From Colocasia esculenta (lineage: Eukaryota; Streptophyta; Magnoliopsida; Alismatales; Araceae), in NCBI GenBank assembly GCA_014218235.1, contig CM024755.1:39638713-39702712 (forward strand): a stretch of 64,000 bases of DNA, given 5' to 3'. The notes under the pieces are model-generated. The model was given only the letters and a program-made list of their open reading frames with translations, ran no database searches and was not told the DNA's origin. Positions 22,133-33,367 of the stretch are shown in pieces. Position numbers and translations under genes: made by a program. Numbering within the stretch: position 1 is the stretch's first letter; every line of letters starts with the position of its first letter.

Positions 22133-22746
22133 TTAAAGAAGACATTTCTCCTCTAGAAAAACAGCTCTCCTGGCAACAATCACTTTTTGTTCCTCAGGAC
22201 AGTAAAAGTAATATCCAAATGTCTCCTTTGGATATCCAACAAATCTACACTTACGTGTAATAGATTCTAGTTTGTCTGGATCGTGCCTCTTTACATGGGC
22301 TGAACAACCCCAGACTTTAACATGCTTAAAATATGGTTTTCTGCCCTTCCATATCTCATATGGTGTAGAGGCCACAGACTTACTAGGTAACTTGTTCAAC
22401 AAGTAAGCAGTTGTCTCAAGTGCATATCCCCAGAGAGATATTGGTAATTCTGAAAAGCTCATCATTGATCGCACCATATCTAACAATGTGCGATTTCTCC
22501 TTTCTGATATTCCATTCATCTATGGTGTATAAGGAGGGGTAAGCTGAGATAGGATACCATTATCCTTCATGAACTGTGTGAATTCTGTACTTAAGTATTC
22601 TCCTCCTCGATTTGATTGAAGAGTCTTAATACTCTTTCCTGTTTGCTTCTCTACTTCATTTTTAAATTCGTTGAACTTCTCAAAAGCTTCTGATTTGTAC
22701 TTCATCAAGTATACATATCCGAATCTAGAGAAGTCATCAATGAAGG
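22133..22746 (-). pseudogene. Copia integrase, C-terminal part
   Basis: This continues the integrase split by Tat-1. It starts FIDDFSRFGYVYLMKYKSEA and includes LQSNRGGEYLSTEF, where the second catalytic acidic residue normally in LRSDRGGEY is Asn. NGISERRNRTLLDMVRSMM carries the catalytic Glu, followed by the WGYALETTAYLLN and VWGCSAHVK blocks. A TAG stop at about 22517-22519 stands where related elements have Gln, consistent with a C-to-T change. The Asp-to-Asn change alone should inactivate integration. Confidence 0.88.
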
Positions 22747-23338
22747 TGATACATGTCATCTCCGACTGACGTCAATCAGTTCCCGAGTATGTGCTCAGTC
22801 TACCCAACCCGCGGACGTTAGTCAGTTCCCGAGCAGGTGCTCGGTCTATCCGACCTATGGATATCCTGGCATTATGGGGCAAGGTGGTCGCCCATGGTAA
22901 GAGCCTGATCAGCACCGTACACCAAGGCGAGATTCCCGGGGGAGGACAGCCCATTAGACCGCGCAACGTCCGCGAGCCATGTCCTCTTTGCCCCCTTAGG
23001 CACGGCAATCGCGGACACAGAAAGGGAACCCCAATGATCTCGCTGACTGTCTTTGGTGCAGGCTCCATAAACGGAAGTTATGAGAGGATACAGCTATCAG
23101 GAGAACATCCTAGCCTTATAAAAAAAGCCCAAATGTTCTATCACAAGGTACGCAACTTCTTGCATTGAAACTCTTTCACTCCGAGGACCCGAACTGACTT
23201 GATCATCGGAGTCTCTACCCGCCGAGGAGGAGCCTCGGTGGACTTGCAAGTCGGAGCTTGGAAGCGTCAACTGCGTCGCATCATCCTCCCTTGTGGCCTG
23301 CTCGGCTTGAGCTGACCTCACTTGCTCCAGCAGCAACA
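22747..23338 (+). repeat. Tat-1 5' LTR (592 bp)
   Basis: It begins TGATACATGTCATCTCC and ends CCAGCAGCAACA. A 46-bp direct repeat (22769-22814 and 22815-22860, core TCAGTTCCCGAG) lies in U3 and is present in both LTRs. The TATA box is at 23117-23122. Confidence 0.95.
23117..23122 (+). promoter_or_regulatory. Tat-1 LTR TATA box
   Basis: TATAAA within CTTATAAAAAAAGCCC. It is conserved in the 3' LTR at 41189-41194, so transcription should start about 30 bp downstream. Confidence 0.7.
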
Positions 23339-23340
23339 TT

Positions 23341-23359
23341 TGGCACCGTCTGTGGGAAC
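23341..23359 (+). promoter_or_regulatory. Tat-1 primer-binding site
   Basis: TGGCACCGTCTGTGGGAAC lies two bases after the 5' LTR. It closely resembles the TGGCGCCGTCTGTGGGAA site of other Tat elements. I do not assign the primer tRNA. Confidence 0.75.
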
Positions 23360-23380
23360 TCGTACAAAAAGCTTTCTTCC

Positions 23381-25146
23381 ATGGCACCCAAGGGAAAGAT
23401 GGCGGCCCGTTCATCCGGTGACGAGGTTGCTCCTACCACCACCATTGAGGAAGTCGCTGGAGGAGGTTCCGACACTGGAGAACAAGATTCAACCACGTCC
23501 TCTCGTCTCGACCGCGTCGAGCAGATGCTCACGAGCCTCCAGCAAGTACTGGCTCGGATGGAGCAAAACCAGCAAACGTCTCAAGCCCGAGGAGAGGCCA
23601 TTGTTCGTCCGGTCGGCCCGGCTGCGGTGGTTCTAGGAGATATCGGGATGGCTGACGCCCCAGTGATACCTCTGGCGATGTCGGCTAGCCACGCCGACAT
23701 CCAAGGGGCAGCGCCTGTAGTTTCGACACCGATCCTACTGCAAGTCGCGGCGCCTCCTATGGCCCCTGGGGCGGCAACAGAGCACAGCATAACGAGAACC
23801 GAGGCCGCCGACCACTTCTCGGCCGAATCAATGCCAGCCTCAGTAAGTCTACTGCCCGCAGATCCTCGATGGAGGAATGACCTTCAAGAGATGAACCAGA
23901 AGATCGAAGCTCTGCAACGCGGTACCCGCGTTCCGTCGGTAGCGACGCTCTTGACCACCTTGCCGTTCGTCGAGGAAATAACCTCAGCACCCATCCCAAC
24001 GAAGCTGCAGCTCCCCAAGTTCCAGTGTTACAATGGGACGACCAACCCAGTACATCACCTTGACAACTTCCAAGGACAAGTCGAAATGGTAAATATCTCA
24101 GATGCTTTGAAATGTCGTGCTTTCATGTCTACTTTGGACGACGCAGCATTGCAGTGGTTCAAGGTGCTGCCAGCCTGATCGATAGTGGACTTCCCCGACC
24201 TGGTGCAACACTTTCTGGACCACTTTTACAATACAGTTCAGCATTCCTTATGCACCGACGACCTGTGGCTCGTCGCGCAGAAGGAGGCCGAGCTGTTCCG
24301 CGACTACGCCAAGAGGTTTCAACTTGAAGTCATGAAAGTGGTTGACCTGGACCTGAGGACAACCTCAACATCCTGACGAGGGTCTGCTCCAATGCACCAT
24401 TTGTAGCTTCCATCGCCAAGAATCCGCCTGTGAGTCTCTCCGACCTTCTCTCTAGAATGCAGAAGTACGTGAGGCTAGAGTCAACCCTCGGCACGGCTGG
24501 TAAGCTCGGGCGCCCATTCGAGCAGGGGGCCCCAAGCGGGGCACCGGCACAAAAGAAGCCGAAAAGAGAAGAGCCATCACGAGGAGAGAGGCGGCAGGAC
24601 TCAAGCCGCTGACCAGATGAGCCTCGGCGGGTCAGAGACCTCCCACACTTCAGAAGACTGCCCTACGAGATCCTCCCAATCATCAAGAAACTACTAGAGT
24701 TTCGGCGTCCCGAGCCGATGGCAAGGCCCCCGACAGGTCGTGGAGCTAACATGTACTGCGAGTACCACAAGGAGTTTGGACATCTCACCGACCAATGCCG
24801 AAGCCTCAAAATGGAGATCTCGGAGATGCTGCAACGTGGCATCATCGGGAAGGACGTCGTGGACGGGAGACCAAATGGGCGAACTCCAGAGGAAGAGGAG
24901 CTTGGAACAAACGGAGGCAAGGGAGCTGTCCTGGTTCTTGCAGGCGGCTCGGCAAGCGGGGGCGACAGTGGGAGAAAGCAGAAGGCGTACGTGTCGGCGG
25001 CAAACCTGGCCACAAACAAACCGACGCCGGGGGCTCGAGGAGTCATAACCTTTTCCGAGGAGGATGTGGTCGGCATCAGCCTCCCCCACGACGACGCGCT
25101 GGTCATTCATGCCGACGACGATGGATATGATGTACATCGCATCTGA
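23381..25146 (+). pseudogene. Tat-1 gag
   Basis: I take the ATG at 23381 (MAPKGKMAARSSGDE) as start, 40 bp after the primer site. A coiled-coil-like region (LDRVEQMLTSLQQVLARMEQ) is followed by the gag core LPKFQCYNGTTNPVHHLDNF, CRAFMSTLDDAALQWFKVLP, then a TGA at 24176. The core continues to about 24350, where the frame shifts by one, then SLSDLLSRMQKYVRLES and a TGA at 24610. A zinc-knuckle-like YCEYHKEFGHLTDQCRSLK lies near 24750-24810. Gag forms the cytoplasmic particle. It is broken here. Confidence 0.88.
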
Positions 25147-25843
25147 GTTGATAATGGAGCTGCCCCAGACGTCCTTTTTTATGACTATTTTGTGAAAATG
25201 ACCAATCTGAGTACCGAGCTCAAACCGGTCACTACTCCCCTCTTTGGGTTTAGCGGGACGCCTATGAATGCTGAGGGATCAATCAAGTTAAAGGTCACAC
25301 TGGGCACCCGACCACGTATTGTAACGGTTGAGGTCGACTTTCTTGTGGTGAAAGTAAAGTCGGCCTACAATGCGATCTTTGGTCGGGGTCTGTTAGGAAA
25401 ACTGGGAGGAGTCCCCACTACTTACCATCAAAAGTTGAAATTCCCGATCCCTGACAGGATAGGCGAGGTCGTGGGAAACCAGACCGAGGCCCATCGATGT
25501 TATGTAAATTCTATCAAAGCAAAAGAGCCAGTAGTTCCCGAGTACGAGCCTGTAACAGAGGAGAATACAGAAATGCATGAGCCGGCCGAGCAAACAAAAC
25601 AAATAGAAGTAGAAAAGGGAACCCTGGTAGTCGGCACCGAGCTAAAGGAGCTGGAGGCAGAAGTAATTGATTTCCTCCGAGGAAATGGCGACGTCTTCGC
25701 ATGGTCGGAAGAAGACCTCCCGGGGATTGACCAGGAGGTTATTCAGCACCACTTGAACATAGATCCCGTAATCTGACCAGTGCAGCAGAAGAAGCGACTG
25801 TTGTCGGCCGACCCACAAGAGGCGGTGGATAATCAGAACAAAT
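25147..25843 (+). pseudogene. Tat-1 protease and start of reverse transcriptase
   Basis: The frame opens with VDNGAAPDVLFYDYF, the Tat protease active site with Asn at the residue after Asp. LFGFSGTPMNAEGSIKL and VVKVKSAYNAIFGRGLLGKL follow, the typical Tat protease flap and C-terminal blocks. The linker FLRGNGDVFAWSEEDLPGID leads to the reverse-transcriptase entry, with a TGA at 25774 before PVQQKKRLLSAD. A TGA at 25144 precedes the protease. The coding stretch is cut at 25843 by the Athila insertion and resumes at 33371. Confidence 0.9.
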
Positions 25844-25855
25844 CCTCACCCACAC

Positions 25856-27180
25856 ATGTCAAATGAGGATAAAGAAAATGAAAATGAAATTGAAATTGAG
25901 GAAGAGATTGAAGAAAATGCTGAAAAAGAAAAATCCAAGGGAAAAGAGAAAATAATTGAAGAGCCTCTAGACAAAACCAAGATGAGTGAAGACCCAAGCT
26001 GTTACATTCCAAGAGTCCCTTTTCCTGAAGCTTTAAAGCCAAAATTCAAAAATAAACCAACTGGTAATGAAGAACTCTTGGAACTGTTTAAGCAAGTTCA
26101 CATCAACATTCCTCTCCTTGATGCCATCAAGCATGTGCCTGCTTATGCCAAATTTTTAAAAGAAATGTGTACTCCAAAACGAGAAGTGAGAAACAAAACT
26201 GAAACAATAATTCTTCCAGAAATTGTGAGTACCATTGTCTTAAACCAACTCCCTAAAAAGCTCAAAGATTCAGGAACTCCACTAATTCCTTGCACCATCG
26301 GTGGAGTCACTTTTGAGAGCGGCCTTTTAGATTTGGGAGCCAGTGTCAATCTCCTACCCTCTGCCATTTTTGAGAAATTCAAGCTAGGAGAGTTGAAACC
26401 CACTTCTGTTGTCCTTCAACTAGCCGATCGTTCTGTCACCACTCCTAAAGGCTTAGTTGAAGATGTTATTGTGAGAATTAACGATTGTTACTTCCCGGCC
26501 GATTTCATCATTTTGGACATGAACACTCCTCAAGATTTGACTCAGTCCACCATTATCCTTGGTAGACCTTTTTTGGCCACAGCTAGAGCCAATATTGATT
26601 GTGCTACCGGGATGATGGATATATCATTTGGAGATAGGCGGGTTAGTATCAACATTTTTAGGGCATCTAGGCACCATGACCAAGGAGAAAGTTGTCTAGT
26701 GGTAAATACCTTGGAAGAATCTTGCGTGGAAGAAATGGTAGACCAACCCTGTGCTCTAGGGTTTGAGGGAGAGGAAGGACAATTCAGTTCCATGTTGCAT
26801 AATAATGAGCCATCATTTCATTTAGAGTGTCCTCCTAAGGTTGAGCTAAAACCACTCCCTGCTAATTTAAAGTACATCTTTCTTGGAGAGAACGAGACTT
26901 GGCCCGTCATAATTGCTAGTGATCTTGAGGAAGGGCAGGAGAAGAAATTGATTGAAATTTTGAAGAGTCATAAGAAAGCTATAGGTTGGACAATTGATGA
27001 TTTGAGAGGGATTAGTCCTTCAGTGTGCACACATCGCATATACTTGAAAGAAAATGCTAAAAGTTCAATAGAAATGCAAAGAAGGCTTAATCCCAACATG
27101 AAAGAAGTTGTTAAAAAGGAGATTGTCAAATGGCTGGATGCTGAATTCATCCCATCTCTGATAGCCAGTGGGTTAGTCCA
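25856..27180 (+). pseudogene. Athila protease and entry to reverse transcriptase
   Basis: A highly charged Glu/Lys-rich linker is followed by YIPRVPFPEALKPKFKN and LFKQVHINIPLLDAIKHVPA, the usual Athila block before protease. The protease active site is DLGASVNLLP (DLGA at 26330-26341), then LGELKPTSVVLQLADRSVTT and ILGRPFLATARANIDC. The frame approaches reverse transcriptase (SPSVCTHRIYLKENAKSS) but is shifted by a small indel near 27150, just before the segment that should read toward SQWVSPTQVVPKK. The N-terminal gag is absent. Confidence 0.92.
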
Positions 27181-28053
27181 ACTCAAGTTGTGCCTAAAAA
27201 GTTAGGACTGACTGTGATTCAAACGGAAAAGGGTGAGCTCATTCCCACTAGGTTGGCTACAGGATGGAGAGTGTGCATTGACTATCGCAAATTGAATGTG
27301 ATGACCAAGAAAGATCATTTCCCCTTGCCTTTCATTGACCAAATCTTAGAGAAACTTGCTGGCCAAAAATTCTTTTGTTTCCTTGATGGATATTCAGGGT
27401 ATAACCAAGTGGCTATTCACCCTAATGACCAAGAAAAGACCACTTTCACATGTCCATTTGGAACCTTTGCCTTTAGACGCATGCCCTTCGGGCTGTGCAA
27501 TGCCCCTGCAACTTTTCAACGTTGCATGCTGTCTATTTTCTCAGGCATGGTTGGGGATTACTTAGAGGTCTTTATGGATGATTTTTCTGTGTTTGGAAAT
27601 GACTTTGATTCGTGCCTCGACCATTTGGTTGAAGTGCTCAAAAGATGCATTAATGCCAATCTTGTCTTAAGTTGGGAAAAGAGCCACTTCATGGTTAAGG
27701 AGGGGATTGTCTTAGGGCATATTGTCTCAGAGAGAGGGATAGAGGTAGATAAAGCCAAGGTAAATCTCATTTCCGAATTGCCTCCTCCCAACTCTGTCAA
27801 ACAAATTAGATCCTTCCTTGGTCATGCTGGATTCTATAGGAGGTTCATCAAAGACTTTTCCAAAATTGCAAGGCCATTGACTTCTTTGTTGAAAGACACT
27901 CCTTTCATTTTTGACGAAGCTTGTCATAAATCTTTTGAGGACTTAAAAGACATTTTGACCAAAGCTCCAATTCTACAATCTCCAGACTGGTCATTACCAT
28001 TTGAGATAATGTGTGATGCTTCAGACTTTGCTGTAGGTGCCATTTTGGGATAA
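27181..28053 (+). pseudogene. Athila reverse transcriptase
   Basis: GWRVCIDYRKLNVMTKKDHF, FLDGYSGYNQVAIHPNDQEK, FRRMPFGLCNAPATFQRCML and an intact FMDD active site at 27571-27582 are all present, followed by the thumb (IRSFLGHAGFYRRFIKDFSK). RNase H begins MCDASDFAVGAILG and is cut by TAA at 28051-28053, where Athila proteins usually have Gln. Confidence 0.93.
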
Positions 28054-29163
28054 AAAACTGATAAAGGATATGTGGTGATTTATTATGCAAGCAAAACATT
28101 GAATGACACCCAGATTCGATACACAACCACTGAGAAAGAGCTCCTAGCTGTTGTCTTTGCCTTAGAGAAGTTCAGATCCTATCTGTTAGGAGCTAAAATC
28201 ATTGTTTTCACTGACCATGATGCCTTGAGGCATTTGCTTGCCAAAAAGGATGCCAAGCCTAGGTTGATCAGATGGATCCTCTTGTTACAGGAGTTTGATC
28301 TGGAAATTCATGATAAAAAAGGGTCCAAGAATGTGGTAGCTGACCATTTGTCCAGAATAATTGCCCCGGACTCCATGCCTATTAGAGATGCTTTCCCAGA
28401 TGAGCACATTTTAGCTGTCTCCAATATTTCATCTCCATGGTATGCTCACATTGTGAATTACAAAGTCATTAGACGAGTACCTGGAGATTGGACCAAAAAT
28501 GAAAGAGAGAGATTCTTTGCTAGGGACAAGTATTATATTTGGGAGGATCCTGAGCTATTTTTTATTGGACCAGACCAAGTGATAAGAAGATGCGTCCCTG
28601 AGAGTGAGCATCAAAGTGTCCTCAAGTTTTGCCATTCTTTTGCTTGTGGAGGGCATTTTTCAGGAAAGAAGACCACTGCTAAGGTCTTAGACTCTGGTTT
28701 CTACTGGCCCACATTATTTAAGGATGCTCATCAATTTTGTAAGGCATGTCCTAGATGTCAAACCATGGGAAATATTTCTAAGAGGGACATGATGCCTCTT
28801 AACCCCATTTTGGTTGTAGAAATTTTTGATGTATGGGGGATAGACTTTATGGGACCTTTTCCACCGTCCTTTGGATACACATACATTCTAGTTGCTGTTG
28901 ATTATGTGTCCAAATGGATAGAGGCCATTGCCACAAAGACCAATGATCATAAGGTGGTTATCAAATTTGTTCAGAAAAATATCTTTTCTAGATTTGGATG
29001 GCCCAAAGCAATCATTAGTGATGGAGGACCTCATTTTATTAACACTCAGTTTAGGACCCTCCTAAGGAAGTATGGGATCACCCATAAGCTGGCAACACCT
29101 TACCATCCGCAAACCAGTGGCCAGGTAGAAGTTTCAAACAGGGAGATTAAGAACATTCTTTAG
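28054..29163 (+). pseudogene. Athila RNase H and integrase
   Basis: RNase H continues with YYASKTLNDTQIRYTTTEKE and FTDHDALRHLLAKKDAKPRL. The integrase has its HHCC region (FACGGHFSGKKT and CKACPRCQ) and a complete DDE core: WGIDFMGPFPPSFGYTYILV, ISDGGPHFINTQF, and PQTSGQVEVSNREI. The last 363 residues are open, ending at TAG 29161-29163, a single premature stop within the integrase. Confidence 0.93.
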
Positions 29164-29730
29164 AAGTCGGTTAGGCCTGATAGGAAAGACTGGTCAGAAA
29201 GGTTAGATGATGCATTGTGGGCCTACCGAACTGCTTTCAAAACTCCCATTGGAATGTCCTCTTACCGGCTTGTCTTTGGAAAATCTTGTCATCTGCTGGT
29301 AGAACTTGAGCATAGAGCCTGTTGGGCTATCAAACAGGTAAATCTTGATTTAGCCCAAGCTGGTCAACAAAGGACCCTGCATCTGAATGAGCTAGAAGAG
29401 CTCAGAAATGAAGCCTATGAAAGTTCCAAGATATATAAAGCCAAGGCCAAAGCATTCCATGATAAACACATTCATAGAAAAACTTTTCAAGTGCATGATA
29501 AGGTTCGGTTGTTTAATTCTAGACTTCGTCTGTTTCCGGGAAAATTGAAGTCCCGATGGGATGGTCCTTACACTGTTGTCAAAGCTTGTGATAATGGTGT
29601 TGTCATTATTCTTGACCCAAAAACTGGACATTCATTCACTGTCAATGGGCAAAGGTTAAAGCATTTCTTTGAAATCCCATCTTCTGTAAAAATTGATTCT
29701 ACCAAGCTAGCTGAGCCAAATGAAGCCTAA
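29164..29730 (+). pseudogene. Athila integrase C-terminal region
   Basis: In the same frame after the stop: KDWSERLDDALWAYRTAFKT, PIGMSSYRLVFGKSCHLLVE, then a basic segment and VRLFNSRLRLFPGKLKSRWD with GPYTVVKACDNG, the gypsy integrase C-terminal fold. The natural end is TAA at 29728-29730. Confidence 0.92.
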
Positions 29731-29755
29731 TTGCGTCTGGCTGAAGACGATAAAC

Positions 29756-29781
29756 TTAGCGCTTCTTGGGAGGCAACCCAA
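29756..29781 (+). other. Conserved Athila post-pol motif
   Basis: The GCGCTTCTTGGGAGGCAACC string, just after the integrase stop, is a sequence I recognise from many Athila elements. It supports the lineage call. Its role is unknown to me. Confidence 0.65.
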
Positions 29782-30824
29782 GTGTACAGATATCCTTTAT
29801 CAGGTAATTTTCTGTCTTACTTTCTTTTCCTGTAAATAAGTAGGGGGGGAGAGGTAGAATAAGCATGCATTCATAGTCCTCATCCCGAACATTGCTTCAT
29901 TTCTTTTTCTTGAGCTTGTACATATGCAAATAAAAATTTTACAATGTTTCATCTTTGAATAAAAATGCGTGGCTTTGCGCATCCCAGACTATGTGTCTGA
30001 TCTTTAACCATTAAAATTTTGCGGTTGTCGCATTCCCTTGCAAGTATCTATGTTAGGTAGCCTCTAGTAAAGGATTACATGTACCTCTTGTCTACCTTAT
30101 GTAAGGATTTATGGCAGGAAGTTTCATACACACACTACACAACCACTTAGACTAGCTGAACCCGAATGTAGCAAATTTGTCAAGGCTAGTAGGAGAGAGG
30201 TGATTGGTTTTCTCCCCTCCCCCTAAGTGAATTACGAAGGAAGTGAAGGCATGTGATCAAGGAACCTGACTGTTCATCCTTCCGTAAAGAGGAAAAGAAA
30301 AGAAAAAGCAAAAAAACAAAAGCAAAAGAAAAAAAAAATTATCCATGAAAAATGCCCCAGATCTGAGTAAAGTTGGACTCGCTACTCTTAAAAAGTGATG
30401 GGTTGTGCAGCATTATGGATGAAAAAGAAAAAATTCTGAGTGCACAAAGTGCAAATAAAGAGGCAAAGTCCTCAGCTCAGAACAAAATAATCCTCAAGGA
30501 AGTTGGGCAGAATGGAACTAAGAGAAACAACCAGATCTGACTGAGCAAGGATCTTATTCCACAACTCTTTTCTTCTCCCTCGAATTAATCTAATCTCAAA
30601 TACTAGCTGAGATAGAGGAGCTCCAAGAGGACTAATGTGAACTCTGAAGTGAGCTACCTTTTGTGCACAAATTTCTTGCCATAAATCCATACAATTAGGA
30701 AAGACATATCTTTACATTAATCTTTTACATGATGGTTATTTAGCATGAGACATTACATCTTCTAGTCTTATATTTTGAGTAGTTTTTATTGCTAAGGGAC
30801 TAGCAATGTTCAAGTAGAGGGGAG
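29782..30824 (+). other. Athila post-pol spacer, no env-like frame seen
   Basis: Non-coding region between integrase and 3' LTR. It contains an A-rich tract at 30290-30342 and short open frames of no recognised type. An env-like frame, found in some Athila elements, is not visible. The last bases, about 30812-30824 (AAGTAGAGGGGAG), are the polypurine tract. Confidence 0.65.
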
Positions 30825-33367
30825 TGATAACTACTAAATATTTCGTGTTAAATTTCATACATATAGTAATTTTAGACATCTTTTGTCCATAAATAATGCA
30901 CAATTTGATTTTAATTCTCATTTTCATCCATTAATAGGTTTTCGAGTATATTAGTTAAATAATTTTAGTAGAATACACTAGTTAGATTTTCATTAAATAA
31001 AGTCAATAATTCTTTGTGAATAGTTTGACTAAGAAAAATAATTTCTCATTCTACAAAATAAATTGTACATAAATAATTCTCATAAACATCTTTCTAATAT
31101 TTGTAAATATTAAATAGATTAGATTTTAATAACCCTCATACCTCTCATCTAACCTAAATGGGCCACGCATACCATTAAATCCCCTATTTACCCTTTCGTT
31201 TCTTCCCTACCAGGTGGACGAAGGCCAAAAGAAGCTGCTGGAAGCAGCTGGAAGTGGGGTTGGTTTGTGCTGACCAGAGCCGATGGGAGAAGGGCGGCGT
31301 TGGGGTTTTGGCTGAGGCAGCCGTGTGAAGCTGCTGCATACAAAGCAGTTGGAGGCCAGATGGAGGAGCTCCCAAGCAATGGCGGCTGAGGTGTGCTGTG
31401 CGGCGCGGCTGGATCTAGGTGCGGGATGGAGGGCCCGGATCGTGAGGGTGTGCTGGGTGATGGATCTGATCTGGGCTGAACCAGGGTGCGGCCAGGAAGA
31501 CCAGTGTGTGGCCGGTTGTGCTGGTGTGTGGTGCTGTGTAGAGCGACAGCAAGCACCGGCTGTGTGTGATGCGGTCCGGCTACTGAGGTGGCGGCCAGGC
31601 CAAGACAATGGCCAGTGCTCATGGGTGGCAGAACCAGGGCTTGTGCCCAGCTGGGGCAGTGCGATGTAGGGATCAGCGGCTAGGCGGGTGCGACTGGTCG
31701 TGCAGAGCAACAAGGGGCGCGACGGTGCTGTGAGGGCGGCGAGGGTCTGCTGAGGTGGCGATCCAAGCAGCTGCTGAGCTGGCGATCCAGGGTGATGCAG
31801 AGCTGCAGAGCTCCTGATCCAAGAGGCGGGAAGCAAAAGCCCTGATGTCTATAAAAGGACCCCAAGGTCCTCTTCACAAGGGGTTCGGTTGGGAGGAGGA
31901 AGTTTAGCTTCTGCATTATTTTTAGTTTTATTTCTTCCTGTTTCTTTCTGTTTTAGAAGAGCAGGGAGTTCGAGTGTTTCAGTGAATTTTTAGGATTTTT
32001 ACAGTTCTTTCTTCTGTAAGGGTTAGAGATTTCGAAAGTTCAGAATTCCGGGAAGGATTCTGTTGTTCCAGAGTTCCTGAAGCAATTTTATTCCCATTTC
32101 TTTTTGTGTTCAATTTTCCAATTCGTCTGTGCTTAGCATAGTTTGATCTAGTGGTCTCTATTACATTTAATTTTCATGTTATTTGTGCTTAGAATAGTTC
32201 AATGCAATGTTCTTGTTTTATCCCTGCCGTGAAATCATCTGAGAGGTCTGCAGAACTGTGAGGACTTCCGGAATGCGGATTCTGGTTGGGGAATTGCTAC
32301 TGTTGAAGGGAGTTGAGCATTTCTTCTAGTTCTGCTACTGCTAGAGGTAGATGTTTTAATGCAATTTTCTTTCCTTCCTGTTGTGGTTCGTTCGACTGCT
32401 GTGAGGATTGGAGAAGTTGTTTCAGCAAACAGGGAGGTAGGAGTTTTAGGATGTTTTAATTTTTTTCTCTTCCGGAGATCAGGGCTGGGGAGGGAATTTT
32501 AGTTCAATTTTCTAGTTTTCTTTCCTACTGTAAGGGATTCGAGCATTTTGCAATTTCTGCTACAGGGGTTCGAATTTTTGGGTTTTATTTCTGTCATTTC
32601 GTTCTTGTACTCTTTCTTTCAACAGATATGTGGGAGTTTGAGGGCTATGAGAGTTCGATCCAGGGAGTTCCATTTCTTCTGTATTGATTGAATTCAGTTC
32701 AGTGGAACCTTCTTTTAGTTCTTTCCTTTCTCTGGTTTAGCATTTGGAGGGGATTCGAGTTTAGTATTTTGCATTCCATTTTTGGTCTTCTTCTGTTCTT
32801 CTGAAGCTTGCTAATTGCTTTGTTCTTTGCGTCTGTGCTACTTTCCATTTCCTTCTGTGCTTAGAAGAGATCGATCCAGTGGAAGTGTTGTTGTTAGTTC
32901 TTTTTTTTCTCTTTCTTGTGAGAATGGACTGGTTGAGTTGGAGAATTCGACCCTGTAGTTATTTCATTTCTTCTGTGTTCTGTGAAGGGATCACTCTTTC
33001 CTTCCTGTCTTCTGTGCGTTGATTGTTGGATGATTCAAATATTGCTGGAGAGTTATGAGAGTTTAGCCTTTTTTTTTTCCTTCTGTTCTGGAGTCTGAGA
33101 GCAGGATCACCTGAGCTGTGTGTGTTGAGAGGTTTCCGGAGGTAATATTCTGCATTTGATTTAGCAACATTAAAATTTTATTTTCTAAAATTTTCTGTTC
33201 GATCTTTTCGGAAGTTTCTGATTGATTTGTGAGCTGTGAAAGTGCTCGGGTGGTTGTAGAGAGTTAATGTTGCTTAATGTTCCTCCCCTAAGCTGTAGGG
33301 GTACAGTGGCTTGAGAAGTTTGCTGTTGAGATTTTGTTCTGTCATCCTTTCATTTTCTTGAGTTTCA
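30825..33367 (+). repeat. Athila 3' LTR (2,543 bp)
   Basis: It begins TGATAACTACTAAATATTTC directly after the purine tract and ends GAGTTTCA before resumed Tat-1 sequence. A GC-rich block at about 31200-31800 leads to a TATA box at 31850-31858. Downstream is a long T-rich leader. The overlapping antisense frames at 31184-31836 follow from the GC-rich block and have no domain. Confidence 0.85.
31850..31858 (+). promoter_or_regulatory. Athila LTR TATA box
   Basis: TATAAAAGG in CTATAAAAGGACCCC, about 1,030 bp into the LTR. A near-consensus promoter in the 3' LTR could drive transcription into Tat-1 sequence downstream. Confidence 0.65.

Larger units (their letters stand above)
25844..33367 (+). 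mobile_element. Athila-lineage gypsy element, 5'-truncated, nested in Tat-1
   Basis: It contains Athila-type protease, reverse transcriptase, RNase H and integrase, a post-pol spacer, a purine tract and one LTR (30825-33367). The 5' LTR and gag are missing. After the 3' LTR comes AATAC (33368-33372). On the left Tat-1 sequence ends with AAT (25841-25843) and then Athila coding DNA begins. Joining the Tat-1 flanks gives an uninterrupted reading, so the deletion removed the 5' LTR, gag and two bases of the left duplication, and no other Tat-1 sequence. Confidence 0.88.

Noticed and set aside
24663..25146. Overlapping antisense and alternative frames of 102-147 codons in Tat-1 gag
   Set aside because: Shadows of the gag zinc-knuckle region, which has the recognisable protein in one plus-strand frame.
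31184..31916. Long antisense open frames (up to 209 codons) in the Athila LTR
   Set aside because: GC-rich composition with few stops; three frames are open at once and none shows conserved motifs.
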